Shown: in pieces, positions 1 to 5,089 of the stretch
Numbering within the stretch: position 1 is the stretch's first letter
Layout: every line of letters begins with the position of its first letter
NCBI GenBank assembly: GCA_947643685.1
Contig: CANRXD010000154.1
Span: 1-5,089, forward strand
DNA from: an uncultured Clostridium sp.
Lineage (GTDB): Bacteria; Bacillota; Clostridia; Lachnospirales; Lachnospiraceae
Direction of reading: 5' to 3'
Length of the DNA stretch: 5,089 nt
The notes under the pieces: generated by a model
The model's input: only the letters and a program-made list of their open reading frames with translations
Told to the model about the DNA's origin: nothing
The model's database searches: none
Position numbers and translations under genes: made by a program

Positions 1-387
1 GGAAACTTCTCTGCACAGTAAGAGAAGGTCCCTGGATTTCTCACCCGGCCTGTTCTCATAAACCGTTACTGTATGGTTTATCTGTTGAATCAGCTGATTA
101 TAAACAGCAGGAAGCTGTTTTTCCCTCTGAAAATCCCGCACGATCGCAAGAAGCCTGAGAATCTCCCGTTCCTGTCTTCGCCTTTCCTCTGCATCCTGAT
201 CTTCATGAAACCAGTCCGCAAATACAAAAGAAGCTGAACTGAACTCATACACACTTTTGACCAGATAACGGTTCATAATCATCCGGGCAAAGTCTGCAAA
301 TTGAGAAATTCTGCTTTTTGCTGTGACCTTTATTTCCTTTTGCGGTTCAATAAGCTTCCATCCATCGTGCAACCTTGAAACGGGCAT
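1..387 (-). CDS. Unrecognised helical, charged protein, partial (C-terminus beyond left edge)
   Basis: I do not recognise this protein. The frame is open from an ATG at 387 to the window edge, giving 129 residues without a stop. It begins MPVSRLHDGWKLIEP and contains an aromatic-rich stretch at about residues 47-60 (YEFSSASFVFADWF), then a strongly charged, probably helical segment at about 62-90 with many E and R residues. There is no signal peptide or membrane segment in the visible part. The start lies 39 bases after the stop of the tail-tube-like gene on the same strand, so the two are probably co-transcribed from the promoter at 965-993. GAGAAG five bases before the ATG is only a modest ribosome binding site. 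If the upstream gene is a true tube protein, this could be a structural or assembly component of the same particle, but no motif here shows that. The start is uncertain because a second frame upstream also looks coding. Confidence 0.6.
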   Translation of the reverse strand, partial: MPVSRLHDGWKLIEPQKEIKVTAKSRISQFADFARMIMNRYLVKSVYEFSSASFVFADWFHEDQDAEERRRQEREILRLLAIVRDFQREKQLPAVYNQLIQQINHTVTVYENRPGEKSRDLLLLCREVS

Positions 388-457
388 CAACGCTTCTCAT
401 CTGCCTTTCATCTTCCAAGCGGATGCTTACAGCATCAGCATATTCTCGTGAAGTCCA
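350..457 (-). other. Short protein-like open stretch in a second frame, possible frameshift remnant
   Basis: Thirty-six codons are open in a different frame between a TAA at 458-460 and a TGA at 347-349. The stretch overlaps the end of the tube-like gene and the start of the next one. The peptide looks like coding sequence (ADAVSIRLEDERQMRSVDAR, then FKVARWMEAY), with an amphipathic helical pattern. It has no convincing start: an ATG at 400 has AAAGG only three bases upstream. The tube-like frame and the downstream frame are the same frame; this stretch is reached by a -1 shift and left by a +1 shift. It may be the displaced N-terminus of the downstream protein, or chance. Confidence 0.25.
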
Positions 458-897
458 TTATGGGTAATGACAACACGCTTTATCAGGGCTTCTTTTCCCA
501 GGGCATTTAATTCCCCAAGCTCCCACCGGGTGATAACACCCTGCTCAAAAAAATAGCTCTTCACTACGCGGTTGTGCTTCATAACCATGATCACCACCGC
601 AGCAACCCATACCCCGGTGGTCAGTGCCCTCATGGGAACATCCTTTGCGCCCACCCGGACTCCCTTTTCCAGAATCAGTGTTTCCATTCTGGTTTTCGGC
701 TTTTTAAGAAGTCTGGGATAGTCATTAAAGCCGCCTTCCTGATATGGCTCATACTCGATGGTATCTGACAGGTTTGTCACCTTGGAAAAACTGAAGAGCA
801 CCGGACCAATGGAGCCTGGCCCGCTCTGATTCTTTCCGCAGGCGATGTTTGCATACAGAGCCACAAAACAAAACACCAAACAGATAAGCCTTTTCAT
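427..897 (-). CDS. Tail-tube-like protein, T4 gp19 family (phage or contractile injection system)
   Basis: A 156-residue protein resembling the gp19 tail-tube family, whose members stack as hexameric rings inside the sheath of contractile tails and of extracellular contractile injection systems. The family pattern is visible from residue 37: FSKVTNLSDTIEYEPYQEGG, then FNDY, a basic loop (LLKKPKTR, 63-70), and ETLILEKGV (72-80), matching the usual F-x-x-V-x-x-L ... E-Y-x-x-G-x-x-(N) ... L-x-(K/R)-G-V layout. The C-terminal part (about 110-149) has the expected strands, ending RWELGELNALGKEALIKRVV then ITHNGL, like the family's W-x-x-x-x-L-x-A ... I-x-x-L-x-x-x-H-x-G-L ending. Length fits the family (roughly 140-160). 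The start at 897 is chosen because AGAGGAGG lies seven bases upstream; a possible TTG at 993 falls inside the promoter. Oddly, the first 20 residues are hydrophobic and contain three cysteines (CLVFCFVALYANIAC), resembling a signal peptide. The assignment is by eye from pattern. Confidence 0.7.
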   Translation of the reverse strand: MKRLICLVFCFVALYANIACGKNQSGPGSIGPVLFSFSKVTNLSDTIEYEPYQEGGFNDYPRLLKKPKTRMETLILEKGVRVGAKDVPMRALTTGVWVAAVVIMVMKHNRVVKSYFFEQGVITRWELGELNALGKEALIKRVVITHNGLHENMLML

Positions 898-904
898 AGT
901 CTTG

Positions 905-912
905 CCTCCTCT
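905..912 (-). promoter_or_regulatory. Strong Shine-Dalgarno site of the tail-tube-like gene
   Basis: AGAGGAGG on the minus strand lies seven bases before the ATG at 897. It decides the start of the tube-like protein in favour of MKRLIC rather than the longer frame beginning near 993. Confidence 0.8.
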
Positions 913-964
913 GGCAGATGCATCTTCCGGCACATTCTGCATTCGCTTTTCCTTGTACCTTTTC

Positions 965-993
965 ATTTTACCAGCGTTTTTACCAAATGGCAA
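965..993 (-). promoter_or_regulatory. Sigma-A-type promoter of the tail-tube-like operon
   Basis: On the minus strand TTGCCA (993-988, one mismatch to TTGACA) is followed by a 17-base spacer and TAAAAT (970-965, one mismatch to TATAAT). Transcription would start near 958 and give a leader of about 60 bases before the ATG at 897. The promoter begins only about 20 bases after the end of the LysR-type gene, so the tube-like gene has its own transcription start. It occupies most of the 117-base gap between the two genes. I saw no clear terminator for the regulator gene in that gap. Confidence 0.7.
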
Positions 994-1014
994 TTACTTA
1001 TATTGAATGCTTTT

Positions 1015-1815
1015 CTATAACCGGAAGGCATAGTAACAGTTCAGCCTTGCATCTTCTTGCCTGCGTGCCGCGGACAAGAAGCATGTAGTGTCCGCCTCAT
1101 GAAGGAGATAAAAATCTCCCCTGCTTTCCACCCCCGAAATAGGGATGTTTACCAGATCTTCGCAATCCCTGATTGCACGTTCGTTTAAATACGCAATACC
1201 GACGTTTTTCTTTAAAAGTTCAAGCAGAACAGAAAATTGTGTACACTCCTGAACATAATGCAGATCAACCCCGTAGGAAGCGTACAGCCGGCGCAGTGAT
1301 TCCGTCTTTGATATCCCGTTTCGGTATCCCAGGAGCGGTTCATGGACAACTTCTGCATAAGAAATCGTCTGCCTGGCCGCCAGTGGATTTTCAATGGACA
1401 TGGTAACGCTTGGCGGACCATCTTTCGCGAGGAAACGGTATTCCAGACCGGAAAACTCGGGTTCCGGATTTCTCGAATGCATCACACAAAGGTCAATTTC
1501 CCCCTTTTTCAACATTTCCAAAAGTACATTCCTTGTTTCCGGAACAGATTCAAAAGAATGATTAGGAAAGGTTTCTGACAGGCAGCAAAACAGATCCGGC
1601 CAGTAGCTCAGATTTACCAGCGGAGGCATTCCAACGCGAATCTGTCTTTTTCGGAAGGAATATTTTTCCATTTCAGAAACCAGGCCATCGAACTGGCACA
1701 AAAGTTCCTCACCTCTGCGGGACAGTTCTTCCCCTGCTTCATTCAGAAACAACCCTCTGGGAGTCCTGCAAAATAATGTCACCCCCAGTTCCTTTTCCAG
1801 AGACCGGATTGCCAC
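1015..1815 (-). CDS. LysR-type transcriptional regulator, N-terminally truncated
   Basis: A LysR-family regulator, normally a DNA-binding protein with an N-terminal winged helix-turn-helix and a C-terminal effector-binding domain. The open frame begins at a GTG and gives 266 residues, against about 290-300 for the family. Visible at the start is the end of the recognition helix and the wing (AIRSLEKELGVTLFCRTPRG, then LFLNEAG to residue 28). The linker helix follows (about 30-56), then an effector domain from RQIRVGMPPL (58-67), with family-typical segments GEIDLCVM (105-112) and NVGIAYL (204-210). Read upstream in the same frame, GISQSTIS continues the recognition helix, but no start codon exists before a TAA at 1879-1881. 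A protein made from this GTG would lack half of its DNA-binding motif and probably not bind DNA normally. The family is certain; its effector and targets cannot be told. See the broken 5' part. Confidence 0.8.
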   Translation of the reverse strand: MAIRSLEKELGVTLFCRTPRGLFLNEAGEELSRRGEELLCQFDGLVSEMEKYSFRKRQIRVGMPPLVNLSYWPDLFCCLSETFPNHSFESVPETRNVLLEMLKKGEIDLCVMHSRNPEPEFSGLEYRFLAKDGPPSVTMSIENPLAARQTISYAEVVHEPLLGYRNGISKTESLRRLYASYGVDLHYVQECTQFSVLLELLKKNVGIAYLNERAIRDCEDLVNIPISGVESRGDFYLLHEADTTCFLSAARRQEDARLNCYYAFRL

Positions 1816-1921
1816 AGAAATCGTTGACTGGGAAATCCCCCTGCCATTCCCCCCTCTGCAAACCGTAACTGCGCCGCCTTATGGGTCGCAGGCAATGAGA
1901 AAACCTACTTGAAGAGCCCAT
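1816..1921 (-). pseudogene. Broken 5' end of the LysR-type regulator gene
   Basis: The missing DNA-binding N-terminus is present as pieces. Reading toward the gene, LQVGFLIACD (1914-1885) resembles the usual first helix of LysR proteins and is in the main frame. KAAQLRF (1880-1860) is the usual K-A-A motif of the next helix, but in another frame. GISQSTIS (1839-1816) returns to the main frame. KAAQLRF joined directly to ISQ would have normal family spacing, so the 23 bases at 1837-1859 look inserted. About 11 bases appear missing between ACD and KAA compared with the usual spacing. Plus 23 and minus 11 gives a multiple of three, which explains the return to frame. A TAA at 1879-1881 and the lack of a start codon or ribosome binding site complete the picture. 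Sequencing error is an alternative but would need several events in about 50 bases. Confidence 0.6.
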
Positions 1922-1937
1922 ATATTTTTGATACAAT
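1909..1937 (+). promoter_or_regulatory. Sigma-A-type promoter of the FtsA-like gene
   Basis: TTGAAG (1909-1914) is followed by a 17-base spacer and TACAAT (1932-1937). This is a good vegetative promoter, with two mismatches in the -35 box and one in the -10 box. Transcription would start near 1944, leaving a leader of almost 100 bases before the ATG at 2041. The -35 box lies inside the remnant start of the divergent LysR-type gene. Confidence 0.6.
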
Positions 1938-1953
1938 AGTAATAAAGAAATGA

Positions 1954-1964
1954 CAGACCGTCTG
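1954..1964. promoter_or_regulatory. Short palindrome just after the predicted transcription start
   Basis: CAGAC-C-GTCTG is a perfect 5-base inverted repeat with one central base. It sits about 10-20 bases downstream of the predicted start of transcription of the FtsA-like gene, a position where a repressor could block elongation. It could equally be chance, since 5-base arms are short. Confidence 0.25.
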
Positions 1965-1983
1965 AAACTCACGCAAAACGGAC

Positions 1984-2003
1984 ATGCCTGCTGATGCAGG
2001 CAT
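1984..2003 (+). other. Leader hairpin of the FtsA-like gene
   Basis: ATGCCTGC and GCAGGCAT form a perfect 8-base stem closed by the loop TGAT. It lies in the 5' leader, 37 bases before the start codon, and is not followed by a run of T, so it is not a typical terminator. An overlapping alternative (TGATGC/GCATCA, 1992-2005) shares its right arm. It may stabilise the mRNA or take part in regulation. The ribosome binding site GAGGGG (2029-2034) lies outside it. Confidence 0.45.
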
Positions 2004-2040
2004 CATGCATATTAATCTTATGATAACAGAGGGGTAGACA

Positions 2041-4317
2041 ATGAGCAGGGGAAGGAAACCACAGGACGTACGGCAGACAAAGACTTTGAAACAGACAAAA
2101 CCGGCAATGAAGGAACAGACCAATGACATCATCTTTGCGCTGGATATCGGAACAAGAAGCATTATCGGTATGTTAGGCAAAGTTGAAGACGGCAGAGTAA
2201 AGGTAATCGCTCTGGAGCGGGAAAACCATGCTGAACGTTCCATGATGGATGGACAGATTGAAAACATTGAAAAAGTCGCCGACATCGCCGGAAAAATCAA
2301 GGAACGGCTGGAGAAAAAGTCGCGCATTCGTCTGAAACGGGTATGCGTTGCTGCCGCCGGACGGGCGCTTCGGACAGAAGAAGCCGAGTACGAGCTGAAC
2401 CTGCCGGGAACGCAGCTGATTGACGACGAAATCATCAGCCGCCTGGAAGTCGGGGCAATCAGCCGGGCAGAAGAAGCTTTCGAATCAGAAAATGCAACCC
2501 GGGAGGATTCCCGCCGTTTTTACCTGGTAGGCTATACTGTACGCCAGTATTTTCTGGATCAGTACACAATTTCCAGCCTGAAAGACCACCGGGGCCAGGA
2601 TCTGAAGGTGGACCTGATTGCGACCTTTCTGCCCAGTGAGGTCGTTGAGAGCCTGTACACAACGATGACGAAAATCGGCCTTGAAGTGGCGAGCCTGACC
2701 CTGGAGCCCATTGCCGCCATTAACGCCGCAATTCCCGAAAATATACGGCTTCTGAATCTTGTGATGGTGGATATCGGAGCGGGGACATCGGATATTGCCG
2801 TCTGCACAGACGGAAGCATTACCGGCTATACGATGGCCACAGTGGCGGGGGATGAGATCACAGAGACACTTATGAAACAGTATCTTGTGGACTTTCCAAC
2901 AGCAGAAAATATTAAGATTCAGCTGGCCACGGAAGAGGAACTGACCTTTTTCAATATTCTTGGAGTGGAGCAGAAAGCCTCCGCGAAGGATCTGTTTCAA
3001 TCCATCCGTGGGACGATGGAAGCGCTCTCCAAGGAGATTGCGGACAAGGTCGTAGAGCTTAATGGGAAAGCGCCGTCCGCCCTGTTTCTTGTTGGCGGAG
3101 GAAGCAAACTGGCCGGGCTGAAAGACGGAATTGCCGACGCACTGGGAATGGATCAGAACAGAGTGACGCTGGCTGGAACTTATTTCCAGACACAGGCCTT
3201 TTCAGAGGAATATGATCTGAATAATCCTGAATATGCAACCCCCATCGGTATTATGGTTTCTTCCGGTCTGAATTTGATTAATGACAGTTTCCGGGTGACT
3301 TTGAACGGGAAACCGGCCAAGCTTTTCCGAAATGGCAGTTTTACCGCCCTGAACCTCCTGATGATGAATGGCTATAATTTCCGTGATATCATGGGACGTT
3401 CGGGAGCGAACCTTACAGTTATGGTCAATGGAACACGAAAAATCTTTTACGGAACAGCCTCCGACCCTGCGGCGCTTTTTATCAACCGGAAGGAGGGAAA
3501 GCTGTCGGATGTGATCCATGCAGGGGATCTGATTGAATTCAGCCCCGCACGTAACGGAATCCCCGGCCATGCCTGTCTGGGAGATATTGAGGGCGTGCCG
3601 GAAGCAGAACTTGTCACTTTAAACGGGAAGCGTGCGTCCATGAAGACGGCACTGAAAAATGGAGATGTAGTATTCTTCCAGCAGCCTGAAAGGGAAATGG
3701 AAGAGGAACATGGGGAAAATACGGAAGCAGCGGAAGACATCGGAGAGCCGGAAAATGCAGAAGTCCCCAAAGATGCCGGAAGGTCGGAAAATGCGGAAGG
3801 CCCCAAAGGTGCCGGAAGGCCGGAAAATACAGAAATGTCACAAGTTGCTGCAATGGCGGAAATTGCCGGGATTCCGGCTGTGTTCGAAAACCAGGAAAAC
3901 GCGGAAACATCAGAAATTAATGTAATGACGGAAAGCACAGAAGCACCGGAAGCCACGGCAGCGGAGGAAAGCATAGCGATTCCTGAAAAAATGGCAGAGC
4001 CGGAAGGAAACGATGCCACATCTGTCAGGGAAACCGCAGACAAGAATACATCAGAAGCAGATGCCCCCCAAAAGCCGGGCAGTCAGGAACTCAGAAAAGA
4101 AGAAATGCTGCACTTTATGCTGAATGATTCTGAGCTTCTCCTTCCCAAAAAAGACGATGGGCGCCCTTACTATTTGATGGATCTGATTCAGTATTCCGGT
4201 ATTAACCTGGATTCTCCAAAAGGAAATGTGAAACTGCAGGTCAATGGGGAAGACGGAAGATTTCAGCAGGTTTTAAAAGAGGGTGATCATATTCTTATCT
4301 TTGAAGATGCAGAGTAA
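2041..4317 (+). CDS. FtsA-like actin-fold ATPase with C-terminal beta-grasp-like domains
   Basis: A 758-residue protein whose first ~410 residues are an FtsA-type actin-fold module. FtsA normally tethers FtsZ to the membrane at the division site and is about 420 residues long. Visible are phosphate-1 DIGTRSIIG (35-43), an FtsA-type SHS2 (1C) subdomain at about 113-200, LEPIAAINAAIP (221-232), phosphate-2 DIGAGTSD (244-251) and the adenosine motif VGGGSKLAGL (351-360). Residues 418-545 hold beta-grasp-like segments with VTLNGK, VMVNGTRK, HAGDLIEF and LKNGDVVFF. An acidic repeat linker spans about 550-685, and a last beta-grasp-like domain spans 690-755 (LMDLIQYSGI ... VKLQVNGE ... LKEGDHILIF). 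No C-terminal amphipathic membrane helix as in classical FtsA is evident. GAGGGG six bases before the ATG supports this start; residues 1-26 form a basic extension. It stands alone, not in a division gene cluster, so a role in division is uncertain; an ATP-dependent scaffold is a fair alternative. Confidence 0.9.
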   Translation: MSRGRKPQDVRQTKTLKQTKPAMKEQTNDIIFALDIGTRSIIGMLGKVEDGRVKVIALERENHAERSMMDGQIENIEKVADIAGKIKERLEKKSRIRLKRVCVAAAGRALRTEEAEYELNLPGTQLIDDEIISRLEVGAISRAEEAFESENATREDSRRFYLVGYTVRQYFLDQYTISSLKDHRGQDLKVDLIATFLPSEVVESLYTTMTKIGLEVASLTLEPIAAINAAIPENIRLLNLVMVDIGAGTSDIAVCTDGSITGYTMATVAGDEITETLMKQYLVDFPTAENIKIQLATEEELTFFNILGVEQKASAKDLFQSIRGTMEALSKEIADKVVELNGKAPSALFLVGGGSKLAGLKDGIADALGMDQNRVTLAGTYFQTQAFSEEYDLNNPEYATPIGIMVSSGLNLINDSFRVTLNGKPAKLFRNGSFTALNLLMMNGYNFRDIMGRSGANLTVMVNGTRKIFYGTASDPAALFINRKEGKLSDVIHAGDLIEFSPARNGIPGHACLGDIEGVPEAELVTLNGKRASMKTALKNGDVVFFQQPEREMEEEHGENTEAAEDIGEPENAEVPKDAGRSENAEGPKGAGRPENTEMSQVAAMAEIAGIPAVFENQENAETSEINVMTESTEAPEATAAEESIAIPEKMAEPEGNDATSVRETADKNTSEADAPQKPGSQELRKEEMLHFMLNDSELLLPKKDDGRPYYLMDLIQYSGINLDSPKGNVKLQVNGEDGRFQQVLKEGDHILIFEDAE
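3709..3852 (+). repeat. 36-base tandem repeat in the linker of the FtsA-like protein
   Basis: Four successive 12-codon units encode HGENTEAAEDIG, EPENAEVPKDAG, RSENAEGPKGAG and RPENTEMSQVAA (residues 557-604). The pattern is x-x-E-N-(A/T)-E with a mostly glycine end. Units two and three (3745-3780 and 3781-3816) are also very similar in DNA, which suggests fairly recent duplication. The repeat makes the start of a disordered acidic linker rich in E, A and P. Confidence 0.8.
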
Positions 4318-4332
4318 GGAAGGGAACCTTCC
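4318..4332 (+). other. Small hairpin directly after the FtsA-like stop codon
   Basis: GGAAGG and CCTTCC form a 6-base stem with a GAA loop, beginning at the first base after the stop codon. No run of T follows, so termination here is doubtful; it could protect the 3' end of the mRNA. Confidence 0.35.
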
Positions 4333-4344
4333 AGCCAGAACCAC

Positions 4345-4388
4345 ACTGCGGCGGGAAAAGCGATGTCATTAAAACGCTCCGCCGCAGT
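4345..4388. terminator. GC-rich hairpin between converging genes, possible two-way terminator
   Basis: ACTGCGGCGG (4345-4354) pairs perfectly with CCGCCGCAGT (4379-4388), and AGCG (4359-4362) pairs with CGCT (4375-4378) inside it. The structure lies between the FtsA-like gene (plus strand) and the ABC exporter gene (minus strand) and covers the exporter's last six codons and stop. Position and strength suit a shared terminator for convergent genes, but no T run follows on either strand, so it would not be a classical intrinsic terminator. Confidence 0.4.
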
Positions 4389-5089
4389 CTTCCATACTGT
4401 TATGATAAAGTCTTGCAAAATATTCATTCCTTTCCATCAGCTCGTCAAATGTTCCCTGTCCCACAATTTTTCCATCTCTGAATACAAAAATACGATCAAA
4501 CATACTAATGTTGATAAAACGATGGACAATTGCCAGAACGGTTATGTCAGACAGATAACCCAGTACCTCTTTCATGACAGTCTCTTCGGTCAGATTATCC
4601 AGCGCAGAAGTTGCTTCGTCAAAAATGACAATATCCGATTTCTGAAACCAGATACGGGACAGGGCAAGACGCTGCCTCTCGCCGCCGGAAAGCGAAGACG
4701 CTTTTTCCCCAATTTGTGTTTCTATTCCCCTGGGCAGTGCATCAATGAGGGCTAAAAGTTCCACCTTCCGCAATGCTTCTCTGATTTCAATATCCGAAAC
4801 ATTCCTGTCAAACACAATATTCTCTTTTATCGTACCATCAAATACCGGAGTGTCCTGTGATAAATATGTGATTCTTTTGTACAAAGCCTCCAGCGATATG
4901 TGGCGAAGGTCCTCTCCGTCCAGTAAAATCTCGCCTTTCTCATACTTTAACAAACCTGTAAGAAGCTTTATCATCGTTGATTTACCTGAACCCGTTTCTC
5001 CCACAAAGGCCACCTTCTCGCCCGGCCGTATTTCAAATGAGATATTGTTCAGTATCTGTCTCTCGCCATACCAAAACGATAATTTCCTG
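4369..5089 (-). CDS. ABC exporter, C-terminal ATP-binding domain (partial)
   Basis: The ATPase end of an ABC transporter of the exporter type, where membrane and nucleotide-binding domains usually share one chain and ATP hydrolysis drives export across the cytoplasmic membrane. Only the last 239 residues are in the window, running off the right edge, so the membrane part is not seen. The visible domain is complete. It has an A-loop aromatic in LSFWYGERQILNNISF (residues 3-18), Walker A GETGSGKST (30-38), Q-loop glutamine in YLSQDTPVF (near 78), signature LSGGERQ (133-139), Walker B with DEATSALD (IVIFDEATS; 157-164 for DEATSALD), and switch histidine in IVHR (189). The D-loop is normal, so the domain should be active. 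It ends in a short tail, MEDCGGAF. The motif GETGSGKST and the spacing fit MsbA/LmrA-like half-transporters. Substrate cannot be told; such genes often come in pairs, and a partner would lie to the right. Confidence 0.93.
   Translation of the reverse strand, partial: RKLSFWYGERQILNNISFEIRPGEKVAFVGETGSGKSTMIKLLTGLLKYEKGEILLDGEDLRHISLEALYKRITYLSQDTPVFDGTIKENIVFDRNVSDIEIREALRKVELLALIDALPRGIETQIGEKASSLSGGERQRLALSRIWFQKSDIVIFDEATSALDNLTEETVMKEVLGYLSDITVLAIVHRFINISMFDRIFVFRDGKIVGQGTFDELMERNEYFARLYHNSMEDCGGAF

Noticed and set aside
898..993. Longer N-terminus for the tube-like protein starting at TTG 993
   Set aside because: The TTG coincides with the -35 box of the promoter, so it would lie upstream of the transcript, and the start at 897 has a far better ribosome binding site.
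1739..1972. Minus-strand open frame of 77 codons over the broken start of the LysR-type gene
   Set aside because: Its product has no LysR features, and the recognisable pieces of the regulator are in the other two frames.
1984..2003. Intrinsic terminator in the FtsA-like leader
   Set aside because: The stem is good, but it is followed by mixed sequence without a run of T, so an attenuator of the usual type is not supported.
1905..2435. Minus-strand open frame of 176 codons across the start of the FtsA-like gene
   Set aside because: It is antisense to the FtsA-like coding region and promoter, is rich in S, F and C without any family motif, and has no supporting start signals.
3447..4043. Minus-strand open frame of 198 codons opposite the FtsA-like gene
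   Set aside because: It lies opposite a clearly coding frame, in the E/A/P-rich linker where the reverse frame is naturally stop-poor; its product is a low-complexity A/S/P sequence.
4363..4755. Plus-strand open frame of 130 codons opposite the ABC exporter
   Set aside because: It is the reverse of an ATP-binding domain with all its motifs intact, so it is a shadow frame.
1..5089. CRISPR array, insertion sequence, tRNA or rRNA gene
   Set aside because: I saw no regularly spaced direct repeats with unique spacers, no transposase motif or terminal inverted repeats, and no tRNA or rRNA hallmark sequences on either strand.

Overview
The window reads like a chromosomal segment of a low-to-mid-GC Gram-positive anaerobe, most likely a Clostridia/Lachnospiraceae-type bacterium. 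The basis is strong purine-rich Shine-Dalgarno sites, sigma-A-like promoters with near-consensus boxes, and an oversized FtsA-like protein of a kind I associate with Clostridia. This placement is inference; there is no rRNA or other marker gene.

Left part (1-1014, minus strand): a small transcription unit runs leftward out of the window. A near-consensus promoter (965-993) and a strong ribosome binding site (905-912) precede a 156-residue protein (427-897) whose core resembles the gp19-type tail-tube proteins of phages and contractile injection systems. It is followed by a partial, unrecognised helical, charged protein (1-387) that continues past the left edge. A contractile nanomachine locus may therefore begin here and extend to the left.

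Middle (1015-2040): a LysR-type regulator lies on the minus strand. Its effector domain and the second half of its helix-turn-helix are intact from a GTG at 1815. The first part of the DNA-binding domain survives only as pieces in two frames with a stop and no start codon, so the gene looks broken. A plus-strand promoter (1909-1937), a short palindrome and a leader hairpin lie between this remnant and the next gene.

Right part (2041-5089): a 758-residue FtsA-like actin-fold ATPase (plus strand) carries an unusual C-terminal half: beta-grasp-like segments, an acidic low-complexity linker with a 12-residue tandem repeat, and a final beta-grasp-like domain. It converges with the ATP-binding domain of an ABC exporter (minus strand, 5' end outside the window). 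A GC-rich hairpin straddles the end of the exporter gene.

The best candidates for something not routinely described are the FtsA/beta-grasp fusion and the promoter-proximal tail-tube gene with its atypical hydrophobic N-terminus. The sequence does not show that these units work together.
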